From contig USOZ01000031.1 of the NCBI GenBank assembly GCA_900556525.1, positions 1 to 12,695 on the forward strand: 12,695 nucleotides of DNA, in the 5' to 3' direction. How positions within the stretch are numbered: the first letter of the stretch is position 1; each line of letters begins with the position of its first letter. The position numbers were made by a program, and so were the translations under genes. A model generated the notes under the pieces. It made no database searches, was not told where the DNA came from, and saw nothing but the letters and a program-made list of their open reading frames with translations. Positions 1 through 7,681 of the stretch are shown one piece after another. Source of the DNA: an uncultured Oscillospiraceae bacterium. GTDB taxonomy: Bacteria; Bacillota; Clostridia; Oscillospirales; Ruminococcaceae.

Positions 1-1
1 C

Positions 2-265
2 TCGGACGACCGCATTGCGGAGATAACCACCGACTGTAAAAACGGCAGAACGCTCGTCATTTTTAAGGAAAGCTACGGGAACGCGCTTGTTCCGTTTCTT
101 ACCTCGTCGTTTGAGAAAATTTACGTCTGCGACATACGCTATTTTAACCTGAACGCCGTCGATTTCTGCAAGGAAGTCGGCGCGACCGACCTGCTTTTTG
201 CGGTCTGCACTTACACCCCCGCAGGCAGCAACGGCAATTACTTAGGAATAATCATAAATCAGTGA
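2..265 (+). CDS. DHHW-family (SGNH/AlgX-like) protein, C-terminal part, 5' end outside window
   Basis: This is an open frame entering from the left edge, 87 codons visible, ending at TGA 263-265. The visible protein has a Lys-Glu-Ser-Tyr-Gly-Asn segment followed by LVPFLTSSFEKIYVCDIRYF and a NAVDFCKE helix. This matches the C-terminal block of DHHW proteins, where the conserved Ser and nearby residues belong to an SGNH-hydrolase-like fold. These proteins are extracytoplasmic and usually sit beside an MBOAT O-acyltransferase; together they are thought to transfer acyl groups to cell-surface polymers, as AlgX/AlgJ do with AlgI. The MBOAT gene, if present, would lie upstream of this window. The stop is only 11 nt before the preferred start of the FkbH-like gene, so the two are probably co-transcribed. 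The family call rests on the C-terminus only; the DHHW motif itself is not visible. Confidence 0.72.
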   Translation, partial: SDDRIAEITTDCKNGRTLVIFKESYGNALVPFLTSSFEKIYVCDIRYFNLNAVDFCKEVGATDLLFAVCTYTPAGSNGNYLGIIINQ

Positions 266-276
266 AAGGAATGCCA

Positions 277-2113
277 ATGAACGACATTTTTTCATATCCG
301 TTTGACAGCGGCTTTCTGCTCAAAAAGCAGAAGAGTATCCGAAAAGAGTTGAAAAATGACGGAAAAAAGCGTATCCCCGTGAAAATTGCGATTCTCGGCG
401 GATCGACCGCGAACGCAGTTGCCGACCAGCTCGAATTATTTTTGCTGAATTACGGCATTGAGCCGCAGTTTTACCTCTCGGAATACGCCCAGTTCTGGCA
501 GGACGCAATGTTTCCGCCAGAAGAACTCAGCGGATTTTCGCCCGACCTCGTTTATTTCCACATCACAAACCGCAATATCATGCGTTTCCCCGAAATTACC
601 GACAGCGCGGAAAGAGTCGCTTCGATAATCGACAGCGAATTTTCGCATTTCAGGCAGGCTTGGGAGAGCATAAGCGAGAAATTCGGCTGCCCGATAATTC
701 AGAATAATTTCGAGCTTCCGTCGTTTCGGCTGCTCGGAAACAGGGATTGCTCTGACATTCACGGGCGCGTCCGCACGATAAACGAGCTGAACCGACTTTT
801 CGCCGAATATGCCGAAAAAACGAAGAATTTCTATATAAATGACATAAATTATCTCTCGTCGTGCTACGGGCTTGACGCTTGGGCGGACAACACCGCATGG
901 CAGATGTACAAGTATGCGCTCGCGCTTCCCGCTGTGCCTGTTCTCGCGTCGAATATCGCCGCGATAATAAAGGCGATTTACGGGAAAAATAAGAAAGTTC
1001 TCGCGCTCGATCTTGATAACACGCTTTGGGGCGGAATTGTCGGCGACGACGGCGTTGAGGGAATAAAAATCGGCATGGAGCTTCCGCAGGGACAGGTCTA
1101 TTCCGAATTTCAGGACTATGTGAAGCTGCACAAGGATATCGGCGTTCTGCTTACTGTTTGTTCCAAAAATGAACAGGAAAACGCGCTCGCGGGACTTAAT
1201 CACCCCGCAGGAACGCTCCGTCCCGACGATTTCACCGTGATAAAAGCGAACTGGGAGCCGAAAGACCGAAATTTACTCGAAACTGCCGAGGAGCTTTCGC
1301 TTCTCCCCGAGAGTTTCGTTTTTGCGGACGATAACCCTGCCGAGCGCGCAATCGTAGCGCCGCGTGGTCAGGTTGAACTGATTGCTCTGCAGCTTCACAT
1401 AAATCGTGCGCGGACAGATCGCGGGTGCGGCTGTTCCCGAAATGGACGGCGCGGAAAATTATATCCGAATTCTCGACAGGAACAGATATTTCGAGGTCGT
1501 TTCGCTTTCCGACGACGACCGAAAACGTACCGAAATGTACAAGGCGAACGCGCAGAGGGCGAGCCTTCAGAAAAGTTTTTCGGATTACGGCGAATATCTC
1601 GACAGTCTGGGAATGTCGGCGGAGATAAAGCCTTTTTCGCCGCTTTATTTCCAGCGTATCGCTCAGCTCACCAACAAGAGCAATCAGTTCAACCTGACCA
1701 CGCGGCGCTATACCGAAGCCGAGATCGAAGCCGCGGCAGCTGACCCCAAAAAGGTCACGCTTTACGGCAGACTTTCGGACAAGTTCGGCGATAACGGCGT
1801 TGTTTCCGTGGTCATCGGACGGCAGGAAGAAAATGTGTTGCACCTTGAATTGTGGCTGATGAGCTGCCGCGTTTTAAAGCGCGAAATGGAGCTTGCAATG
1901 CTTGACGAAGTGGTTTCTGCGGCGAAATCACGCGGCGTCGAAAGGCTGCGCGGATATTACCTCCCGACTGCGAAAAACGGCATGGTTCGCGGACTTTATG
2001 AGTCTTTCGGGTTCACTAAGGTCAGCGAAACGCCCGAAGAAACGGTCTGGGAGCTTGAAACTGCGGGTTATATCCCGAAAACAAAACACATTTCTGTAAA
2101 TGGAGGAAATTAA
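277..2113 (+). pseudogene. FkbH-like HAD-IIIC phosphatase-fold protein, interrupted by a 52-bp frameshifting insertion
   Basis: FkbH-type proteins are HAD-fold enzymes that, in characterised pathways, load a glyceryl unit from 1,3-bisphosphoglycerate onto an acyl carrier protein. ATG 277 is preferred over GTG 262 because AAAGGA lies 6 nt before it. Residues 1-240 form the N-terminal domain. The HAD motif DLDNTLWGG begins at D245 (D245/D247 catalytic pair), the motif II Ser is near 296, and the FADDNPAER motif has D351/D352. After residue 360 the frame is lost: 52 extra bases (1356-1407) shift it and translation ends at 1743. The rest of the family protein (GQIAGAAVPEMDG onward, then a GNAT-like C-terminal region with SNQFNLTTRRY) continues in another frame to TAA 2111-2113. 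Deleting 1356-1407 gives IVRGQIAG across the junction and a normal 594-residue protein. As read, the gene is probably inactive; alternatively the insertion is a sequencing artefact. The ACP gene follows 1 nt after the stop. Confidence 0.85.
1356..1407. other. 52-bp templated insertion made of two inverted patches
   Basis: The hexamer AATCGT occurs at 1350-1355 and again at 1402-1407, bracketing the extra bases. Positions 1355-1388 are a perfect 34-nt reverse complement of 1677-1710. Positions 1388-1401 are a perfect 14-nt reverse complement of 1117-1130. The two patches join at a single shared T (1388). Nothing in the insert is foreign: all of it except the repeated hexamer comes from the opposite strand of the same gene. 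I compared both matches base by base. Confidence 0.9.
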
Positions 2114-2114
2114 A

Positions 2115-2351
2115 ATGGACGAAATTTTTGAGCGGCTGAACGATGTTTTTTGTGAGTTCTTTGATGATGACGACATTGAGCTTGAGCCGGAAACGACTGC
2201 GGACGATATTGACGACTGGGACAGCCTGAATCATATCACGCTTATGGCGGCGGTCGAGGACGAGTTCGGAATCCGCCTTTCGATGGGCGAGGTTTCGGGG
2301 CTGAAAAATGTCGGAGAGCTTGCCGAAGCGATCGCGAAAAAGATAAAATGA
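2115..2351 (+). CDS. Acyl carrier protein (stand-alone, cassette-associated)
   Basis: A 78-residue acidic helical protein with the phosphopantetheine site Asp-Ser-Leu in DDWDSLNH (Ser37), the expected size and layout for an ACP or D-alanyl-carrier-like protein. The start is ATG 2115, placed 8 nt after GGAGG (2102-2106); an in-frame ATG at 2100 lies inside the end of the preceding gene and lacks a comparable site. It follows the FkbH-like gene by 1 nt, which makes it the natural acceptor for that enzyme. The expected role is to carry the activated acyl group, perhaps glyceryl or lactyl, to a membrane O-acyltransferase working with the DHHW protein. It is unlikely to be the housekeeping fatty-acid AcpP, because no fab genes are near and the context is surface acylation. 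The substrate is inferred. Confidence 0.85.
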   Translation: MDEIFERLNDVFCEFFDDDDIELEPETTADDIDDWDSLNHITLMAAVEDEFGIRLSMGEVSGLKNVGELAEAIAKKIK

Positions 2352-2366
2352 ATCAAAATGAAATTG

Positions 2367-2400
2367 CACCCTTCCGAGTTTATCGGAGGGGTGTGGTTTT
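2367..2400 (+). terminator. Intrinsic terminator of the DHHW-FkbH-ACP operon
   Basis: An 11-bp stem (2367-2377 with 2383-2393, one G-U pair) has a 5-nt loop and is followed by TGTGGTTTT, a short U-rich tail. It lies 15 nt after the ACP stop codon and before the convergent liv operon. Confidence 0.75.
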
Positions 2401-2497
2401 ATACAAAACGTATATTGCGACGAAATTATACATTAAGTTGCATAAAATGTTATTTTTTGTTCATATCGCTGTTCATATCATGCGTGCCGGTGAAATG

Positions 2498-2586
2498 AAA
2501 AAAATGCTCCGCTGTGACTGTAACCGAGCTTTTCGCTTGCCCAAACGGGTTTTCAAAAGCCGTGTTGCAGTTCATAGCGGAGTATT
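2498..2586 (-). terminator. Large branched hairpin terminator of the liv operon
   Basis: Arms 2503-2523 and 2565-2586 pair over about 20 positions with G-U pairs and one bulge. Inside is a second stem (GCTTTT 2528-2533 with AAAAGC around 2554-2559) and a small CCC-AAAC-GGG hairpin. Read on the minus strand, the structure is followed at once by seven U residues (A-run 2498-2504), so it terminates transcription coming from livF, which ends at 2634. At roughly 84 nt the hairpin is much larger than an ordinary terminator. Confidence 0.7.
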
Positions 2587-2633
2587 TGCTATACTAAGTG
2601 TAATATATTGACAAGAATATACAAAAACGTAAG

Positions 2634-3344
2634 TTATTCGCCGAGATAAGCCTTTTTGATACTCTCGTCGTTTATAAGGTCGGAAGCAAGTCCTGACAGC
2701 TTGATCGTTCCTGTTTCGAGGACATATGCACGGTCGGCAATCGAAAGTGCCTTTTTCGCGTTCTGTTCAACGAGCAGAACGGTCGTTCCGCCCTTGCGGA
2801 TCTCCTGAATAATGTCGAAAATTTCGTTTACATAGAGGGGCGAAAGTCCCATAGAGGGTTCGTCCATGAGGATTATCGACGGCTTGCTCATCAGCGCGCG
2901 ACCCATTGCGAGCATCTGCTGTTCGCCGCCCGAAAGCGTTCCCGCGACCTGAATTTTTCTTTCCTCTAGGCGGGGGAAATGTCCGTATACCTTTGCGAGC
3001 GATTCGGCGATCTCCGCCTTGTCCTTGCGGGTGTATGCGCCCATCATCAGGTTTTCGTAAACCGTGAGCTGCTGGAAAATGCGGCGACCCTCGGGAACGT
3101 GCGCCATGCCCATGCTTACTATTTTATGTGCGGGAGTTTTTGTAAGCTCCTTGCCGTCGAACATTATACTGCCGTGTTTCGCGGCTATAAGTCCCGTAAT
3201 CGTGTGCAGGATTGTGGTCTTGCCCGCGCCGTTCGCACCGATAAGTGCGATAACCTCGCCCTTGTTTACCTCGAAGGACACGCCGCGTATAGCCTTAATC
3301 ATGCCATAATTTACTTCAAGATCTTTTATTTCAAGCATTGCCAT
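2634..3344 (-). CDS. livF: Branched-chain amino-acid ABC transporter ATPase LivF
   Basis: A 236-residue cytoplasmic ATPase, one of the two different nucleotide-binding subunits of a HAAT/Liv importer. Walker A is G36-T43 (GANGAGKT), the Q-loop is near Q91, the ABC signature LSGGEQ is 137-142, and Walker B is IILMDEP ending D161-E162. The switch position reads VEQN (Q194) in place of His, which is normal for LivF. The chosen start, ATG 3344 (MAMLEIKDLE), lies 8 nt after AGGAGG; an in-frame ATG 24 nt further upstream overlaps livG and lacks such a site. The Shine-Dalgarno sequence abuts the livG stop, so the two are probably translationally coupled. It is the last gene of the operon. Confidence 0.95.
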   Translation of the reverse strand: MAMLEIKDLEVNYGMIKAIRGVSFEVNKGEVIALIGANGAGKTTILHTITGLIAAKHGSIMFDGKELTKTPAHKIVSMGMAHVPEGRRIFQQLTVYENLMMGAYTRKDKAEIAESLAKVYGHFPRLEERKIQVAGTLSGGEQQMLAMGRALMSKPSIILMDEPSMGLSPLYVNEIFDIIQEIRKGGTTVLLVEQNAKKALSIADRAYVLETGTIKLSGLASDLINDESIKKAYLGE

Positions 3345-3357
3345 CGGCTTTTCCTCC

Positions 3358-4116
3358 TTATTCGCCAAGATAAGCGGTGATAACGCGCGGGTCGTTCAGA
3401 ACCTCGCTCGTTACGCCCTGCGCAAGAACCTGACCAAAGTTAAGAACCGTTATCTCTTCACAAATTCCTCCGACAAGGCGCATATCGTGTTCGATAAGAA
3501 GTATCGTCATGTCGAATTTATCGCGAACGGATCGGATAGTTTCCATAAGCTCCTCGGTTTCGTTCGGGTTCATGCCTGCGGCAGGCTCGTCGAGCAGCAG
3601 CAGTTTCGGATTTGTCGCAAGCGCACGAGCTATTTCAAGCTTACGCTGTTTTCCGTAGGGAAGGTTCGCAGCCGTAAAGCCTGCGCAGTCTTTCAGACCC
3701 ATAACGTCGAGCAGTTCGAGCGCTTTTTCGTTCATCTGCTTTTCAATTTTAAAGTAACGCGGCAAACGGAGTATGCCCTCAATGGTCGAATAGCCCATCT
3801 GATTGTGCAGACCGACCTTTACGTTATCAAGAACCGAAAGATCCTTAAAAAGGCGGATATTCTGGAATGTACGAGCGATTCCCGCCTTATTTATCGAAAT
3901 CGTATTCATTCCGACAATGTTTTTCCCGTCGAGAATGATAGAGCCTGTGTCCGCCTTGTACACGCCTGTGAGTAGGTTGAACGCGGTCGTTTTACCTGCG
4001 CCGTTCGGTCCGATAAGTCCGTAAAGCTGACCTTTTTTAATGGTGATATTGAGGTCGTTTACCGCTTTAAGTCCGCCGAACGAAATGCTTAAATGAGAAA
4101 CTTCGAGCATATTCAT
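3358..4116 (-). CDS. livG: Branched-chain amino-acid ABC transporter ATPase LivG
   Basis: A 252-residue ATPase, the second nucleotide-binding subunit. Walker A is G36-T43 (GPNGAGKT). The signature is the LivG-type LPYGKQ (152-157) rather than LSGGQ. Walker B is LLLLDEP with D176-E177, and the switch His is H210 in LLIEHDM. The middle segment 100-135 ([19 protein letters not shown]) is the LivG-specific insertion. ATG 4116 overlaps the livM stop as ATGA, with GGAGG about 9 nt upstream; the ATG two codons later is also possible. The overlap indicates translational coupling and fixed stoichiometry with the permease. Confidence 0.95.
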   Translation of the reverse strand: MNMLEVSHLSISFGGLKAVNDLNITIKKGQLYGLIGPNGAGKTTAFNLLTGVYKADTGSIILDGKNIVGMNTISINKAGIARTFQNIRLFKDLSVLDNVKVGLHNQMGYSTIEGILRLPRYFKIEKQMNEKALELLDVMGLKDCAGFTAANLPYGKQRKLEIARALATNPKLLLLDEPAAGMNPNETEELMETIRSVRDKFDMTILLIEHDMRLVGGICEEITVLNFGQVLAQGVTSEVLNDPRVITAYLGE

Positions 4117-5210
4117 GACTGCGCACCTCCCTCGGCTTCACCGACCGTCTTTTTTCTGCCGAACTTTGCCTTGAATTTTGCAGCGACCATTTTGCGCCAC
4201 TCGATCATCTTCGGACTCCAGTTGAACAGCATTACCACGATAAGAACGACTGCGTACACAAGCATACGATAGTCGCGCAGGAAGCGGAGTTTTTCGGGGA
4301 GAACATATAAGATAATCGCCGCGATTATCGAGCCGCGGATATTTCCGATCCCGCCGAGAACGACGTAAACGAGTATCATTATCGAAGCGTTATAGTTGAA
4401 CTTGTCGCCCGCAGGTGTAAGCGTTGCGAAGTTATGGGAATAAAGCGCGCCTGCCGCGCCTGCGAGGGCTGCGGAAATGGTGAAAACCATGAGCTTATAC
4501 TTGGTGATGTTTATTCCGACGGATTCCGCCGCGATACGGTTGTCACGGATAGACATTATAGCGCGTCCGTCGCGCGAATTTATGAGGTTCAGAACAATTA
4601 CCAATGTTATCAGGACAAGGACGATTCCGACCGTGAAATTCGAGTCCTGAGGAGTTCCCGAAATACCCTGTGCGCCCTTTATGATAACGCGCCCGTCCTC
4701 GAGCAGTCCCAGTCCCGCAGTTCCCGCGGAAGCGTCAAACGAGATATGCAGACCGTTAGAGTCTACTCCGAGATAAATGATATTGACGATATTCTTGATT
4801 ATTTCGCCGAACGCAAGTGTAACGATAGCGAGGTAGTCGCCCTTTAAGCGGAGTACGGGGATACCGATAATTACGCCGAATACCGCCGCGGCAGCCGCGC
4901 CGACGAGAATTGCGATACCGAAGCGAAGCGGAGCGTTTGTGATAAGATCCTGCGCCGCGCAGGAGAATACCGCGCTGCTGTATGCGCCGACGCACATGAA
5001 TCCCGCGTGTCCGAGACTCAGCTCGCCGAGGATACCTACGACGAGGTTGAGCGAAACCGCCATTATAACGTAAATACAGATAGGAATGAGGAAGCCTTTC
5101 ATTGAGCTTGAGAGGTTGCCCGTTAGCTGGAGTATCATCATTATCGCATAGCCCACGATAACGATGCCGTAGGTTATGAGATTATTTATAAGCGTTTTTT
5201 TCTTATTCAT
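4113..5210 (-). CDS. livM: Branched-chain amino-acid ABC transporter permease LivM
   Basis: A 365-residue polytopic membrane protein. It has a short basic N-terminus (MNKKK), then about eight to ten hydrophobic segments, and ends in a basic cytoplasmic tail. LivM-type blocks include LNLVVGILGELSLGHAGFM near residue 55, the RLKGDYLAIVTLAFGEI coupling region, RDNRIAAESVGIN, and the LGGIGNIRGSIIAA segment that contacts the ATPase. It forms the transmembrane heterodimer with LivH. The length is slightly long, with a loop around residues 150-190 between membrane segments. ATG 5210 has AGGAGG 6 nt upstream and lies 11 nt after the livH stop. Confidence 0.94.
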   Translation of the reverse strand: MNKKKTLINNLITYGIVIVGYAIMMILQLTGNLSSSMKGFLIPICIYVIMAVSLNLVVGILGELSLGHAGFMCVGAYSSAVFSCAAQDLITNAPLRFGIAILVGAAAAAVFGVIIGIPVLRLKGDYLAIVTLAFGEIIKNIVNIIYLGVDSNGLHISFDASAGTAGLGLLEDGRVIIKGAQGISGTPQDSNFTVGIVLVLITLVIVLNLINSRDGRAIMSIRDNRIAAESVGINITKYKLMVFTISAALAGAAGALYSHNFATLTPAGDKFNYNASIMILVYVVLGGIGNIRGSIIAAIILYVLPEKLRFLRDYRMLVYAVVLIVVMLFNWSPKMIEWRKMVAAKFKAKFGRKKTVGEAEGGAQS

Positions 5211-5221
5211 GCCGCGCCTCC

Positions 5222-6106
5222 TTAAACCTTTTCCTGAACATTCTTACCGAGTATACCCGCCGGTTTAACGAGAAGCACGACTATAAGAATAAGGAAAACT
5301 ATTGCGTCCGCCATTTGCGAGGAGATATATGCGCTTGAAAGGATCTGGATTATTCCGATAAGGATTCCGCCGAGCATTGCACCGGGAATCGAGCCTATTC
5401 CGCCGAAAACTGCCGCAACGAACGCCTTTATGCCGGGCATTGTGCCTGTGTAGGGGGTGAGCTGCGGATAAGCCGAACACATGAGCGCGCCCGCTACTGC
5501 CGCAAGCGCCGAGCCGATAGCGAATGTAAGCGCAATGGTCGCGTTTACGTTGATACCCATGAGCTGTGCCGCGCCTTTATCCTCAGAAACAGCCTGCATA
5601 GCCTGTCCCGCGCGAGTTTTCTTGATAAAGAGCGTAAGTCCTATCATTATTACGATACAAGTGAGGATCGTGATTATCGTTATCGCGCTTATTGAAAGTT
5701 CGTCGCCGAAAAGCTGCAGGTTCGGGAGATTTACGATAGGCGAGAATATTTTTGCGTCCGCACCGAAAATAAGGAGCGCGATATTTTGGAGAAAATAGCT
5801 TACGCCGATGGCGGTAATGAGTACCGCGAGGGAAGAAGCCGCGTTTCGCAGCGGGCGGTATGCGATACGCTCGACGAGAACGCCGAGGACCGTACAGAAC
5901 ACCATTGCGATAAGCAGCGAAAGAAGTCCGTTAAGCCCGAGATTTGACATACACGAAAAGACGACGAAGCCTCCGATCATAATAACATCGCCGTGTGCGA
6001 AGTTAAGCATTTTCGCGATACCGTAGACCATAGTATAGCCCAACGCGATGATTGCGTAAACGCTCCCTAAACTGAGTCCGTTTACGAGGTAACTTAAAAA
6101 GCTCAT
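5222..6106 (-). CDS. livH: Branched-chain amino-acid ABC transporter permease LivH
   Basis: A 294-residue polytopic membrane protein, the other permease half. It has the LivH hallmarks: N-terminal NGLSLGSVYAIIALGYTMVYG, then KMLNFAHGDVIMIGGF, the GVLVERIAYRPLR block, RAVSEDK-like QAVSEDKGAAQLMGIN, and the FGGIGSIPGAMLGG coupling segment near the C-terminus. The start ATG 6106 has GAAAGGA about 9 nt upstream. It is the first permease gene; the 206-nt gap to the upstream binding-protein gene is filled by three hairpins, which could set its level relative to the binding protein. Confidence 0.95.
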   Translation of the reverse strand: MSFLSYLVNGLSLGSVYAIIALGYTMVYGIAKMLNFAHGDVIMIGGFVVFSCMSNLGLNGLLSLLIAMVFCTVLGVLVERIAYRPLRNAASSLAVLITAIGVSYFLQNIALLIFGADAKIFSPIVNLPNLQLFGDELSISAITIITILTCIVIMIGLTLFIKKTRAGQAMQAVSEDKGAAQLMGINVNATIALTFAIGSALAAVAGALMCSAYPQLTPYTGTMPGIKAFVAAVFGGIGSIPGAMLGGILIGIIQILSSAYISSQMADAIVFLILIVVLLVKPAGILGKNVQEKV

Positions 6107-6133
6107 ATTTTCAAATCCTTTCGGGTAAATTTT

Positions 6134-6186
6134 CCTGAATTACCGGTATTCTCGGGGATCTTCCCTGAAAATACCGCTGATTCAGG
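6134..6186 (-). ncRNA. Long nested hairpin in the leader just upstream of livH
   Basis: The segment folds as CCTGAAT/ATTCAGG (6134-6140 with 6180-6186), then CGGTATT/AATACCG, then TCGGGG/CCCTGA around a short loop. This gives nearly continuous pairing over 53 nt. It ends 28 nt before the livH start on the transcribed minus strand and is followed by an A/U-rich stretch. It may act as an attenuator or mRNA stabiliser; the role is inferred. Confidence 0.6.
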
Positions 6187-6206
6187 CGGAAAATATACAT
6201 TTTCCG
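6187..6206. repeat. Perfect 8-bp hairpin between livJ-type gene and livH
   Basis: CGGAAAAT (6187-6194) and ATTTTCCG (6199-6206) pair perfectly around the loop ATAC. It abuts the 53-nt hairpin without any gap, so the two would stack in the transcript. Confidence 0.6.
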
Positions 6207-6225
6207 TTCTGAAAACAACCTGTCT

Positions 6226-6278
6226 AAAAACCGCATAAACCGCCGACTCGGGAAGTCCGTATCGGCGGTGTATATGCG
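6226..6278 (-). terminator. Terminator-like hairpin (partial attenuator) after the binding-protein gene
   Basis: The outer stem CGCATA/TATGCG (6232-6237 with 6273-6278) encloses the inner stem ACCGCCGA/TCGGCGGT (6239-6246 with 6262-6269). On the minus strand it is followed by GG and five U residues (6226-6230). It lies 34 nt after the binding-protein stop. Placement between binding protein and permeases is typical of sites that leave more message for the binding protein. Confidence 0.65.
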
Positions 6279-6312
6279 ATAAATTAACCTATATTCCGCT
6301 TATGGGAACAGA

Positions 6313-7533
6313 TTAGTCCATTGCCTTGTAGGAACCTGTGGTGTTACCGTCTGCGCCTGTGGAAAGAACGATCTCAACAGCCTTAGGAGCCTTTGTGGGT
6401 TCACCTGCGGTATCCCATGTCATTCCGAGACCGGTTACGCCGTCGAATGTGATCTGTGTCATTGCGCCGGCAAGAGCGGTTCCCATTTCTTCAACGCTCA
6501 TGTCGGGCTTTACGTTTGCCTTTTCAGCGGCAGCCTTGATGATATACATAGCGTCGTAAGCGTCTGCTGCGAACTGGTTAGGAGTTTCGCCGTACTTTTC
6601 TGTGTACTTCTTTACAAAGTTTACTGTGAGGTCGTCGGTAGCGTCTGCTGCGAAAGGAGTAAGGAGCATTACGCCTTCAGCAAGAGAAAGGTCGAAGTTA
6701 TCGAGAGCGAGGATACCGTCAAGACCGTCACAGCCGAAGAACTTAGCGTTTAAGCCTGCTGTCTTAGCCTGAGATAAGATAAGCGAAGCTTCCTGATAAT
6801 AAATCGGGAGGAATACGAGTTCAGCGCCGCCGTCCTTAGCCTTCTGAATCTGAACGGAGAAGTCTGTCTTAGAGTCGTCTGTGAAAGCTTCTGCGGAAAC
6901 AATTTCAAAGGGCTGGTTAGCAGCTTCCGCAGCGAACTTTTCGTAAATACCCGAAGAATATACGTCGGAGCTGTTGTAGATTACGGCAACCTTTGAAGCA
7001 AGACCGTGTGTGCCAATATACTGAGCGGCAGCAGAACCCTGGTTCGGGTCGGAGAAGCATACTCTGAATGCGTTGTCATACTTAATGGATTCAACTGCGG
7101 AACCTGAGGGAGTGAGCTGGAACATACCGTCCTTGTGAGTTTCCTCAACGACTGCCTGGCAGGGAGTTGAGGTTACCGTACCCATGAGGATCTGCATACC
7201 CCAGTCTTTAAGGGTGTTATATGCGTTTACGGACTTTTCAGCGTCGTGAACGTCGTCTTCAAATTTAAATTCGATCTTTGCACCGTTGATGCCGCCTGCT
7301 TCATTGATCTCATCAGCAGCAAGTTCGGCAGCATTCTTTACAGCCTGACCATATACGGCAGCGCCGCCTGTTACAGGGCCGATACCGCCGATCTTAAATA
7401 CAGCGGAGCCGGAATCGGATGATGAATTGTCGGAAGCGTTGTTTGTGCTTCCGTTTTCGGAGCAGCCGGCAAATGAAACGACCATTGCCGCCGCGCAGAG
7501 ACCTGCGCCTAATTTCTTCATTAAAGATTTCAT
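6313..7533 (-). CDS. Branched-chain amino-acid ABC transporter substrate-binding lipoprotein (LivJ/LivK type)
   Basis: A 406-residue exported binding protein that would deliver its ligand to LivHM. The N-terminus has KSLMKK, a hydrophobic stretch and the lipobox FAGC, so Cys24 is the predicted lipidated residue. A Ser/Asn/Asp-rich linker (25-44) follows, and then the type I periplasmic-binding fold: FKIGGIGPVTGGAAVYGQ, ELAADEINEAGGINGAKIEF, and the AVVEETHKDGMFQLTPSGSA hinge region. The C-terminal lobe has the NQFAADAYDAMYIIKAA block. ATG 7533 has GGAAGG 6 nt upstream. A ligand of Leu/Ile/Val is probable from the operon, but related proteins bind other amino acids or amides, so specificity is not settled. 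Confidence 0.93.
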   Translation of the reverse strand: MKSLMKKLGAGLCAAAMVVSFAGCSENGSTNNASDNSSSDSGSAVFKIGGIGPVTGGAAVYGQAVKNAAELAADEINEAGGINGAKIEFKFEDDVHDAEKSVNAYNTLKDWGMQILMGTVTSTPCQAVVEETHKDGMFQLTPSGSAVESIKYDNAFRVCFSDPNQGSAAAQYIGTHGLASKVAVIYNSSDVYSSGIYEKFAAEAANQPFEIVSAEAFTDDSKTDFSVQIQKAKDGGAELVFLPIYYQEASLILSQAKTAGLNAKFFGCDGLDGILALDNFDLSLAEGVMLLTPFAADATDDLTVNFVKKYTEKYGETPNQFAADAYDAMYIIKAAAEKANVKPDMSVEEMGTALAGAMTQITFDGVTGLGMTWDTAGEPTKAPKAVEIVLSTGADGNTTGSYKAMD

Positions 7534-7652
7534 AACGTACCTTCCTTTTGTTTGCCCCTTTTCGGGTGCATTTTTCTTTTGTTCGCGGGCTTATTTCGCC
7601 GTGCCGCCGATCGTAAAATCCATGTAAACACTTTGAAATACACCTTACTAAA

Positions 7653-7681
7653 ATATTATAGTATTTATGCAGTTTTGTCAA
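7653..7681 (-). promoter_or_regulatory. Sigma-A-type promoter of the liv operon
   Basis: On the minus strand TTGACA (7676-7681) is a consensus -35. The -10 is either TAATAT (7653-7658, 17-nt spacer) or the overlapping perfect TATAAT (7655-7660, 15-nt spacer). The predicted start is near 7645, giving a leader of about 110 nt before the binding-protein start. I recognise no riboswitch in that leader; it holds a small CCC-GAAAA-GGG hairpin about 20 nt before the Shine-Dalgarno sequence. Confidence 0.75.

Noticed and set aside
436..1203. 255-codon open frame antisense to the FkbH-like gene
   Set aside because: The sense frame carries clear HAD motifs; the antisense product is low in family signal and has no supporting start.
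1232..1843. 203-codon antisense frame that contains part of the templated repeat twice
   Set aside because: A shadow of the FkbH gene. It repeats a peptide only because the insertion is an inverted copy of the same gene.
2459..2480. Direct repeat of GTTCATATC with a 12-nt period
   Set aside because: Two copies only, in AT-rich intergenic DNA, with no gene arrangement that suggests an operator.
2565..2596. Possible + strand promoter (TTGCAG, extended -10 TGCTATACT) that would run antisense into livF
   Set aside because: The spacer is 19 nt and the -35 lies inside the terminator stem; no downstream feature needs it. Kept only as a weak possibility.
2348..2611. 87-codon + frame after the ACP gene
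   Set aside because: It covers two terminator structures in a convergent intergenic region, and its start sits on the ACP stop without an independent ribosome binding site.
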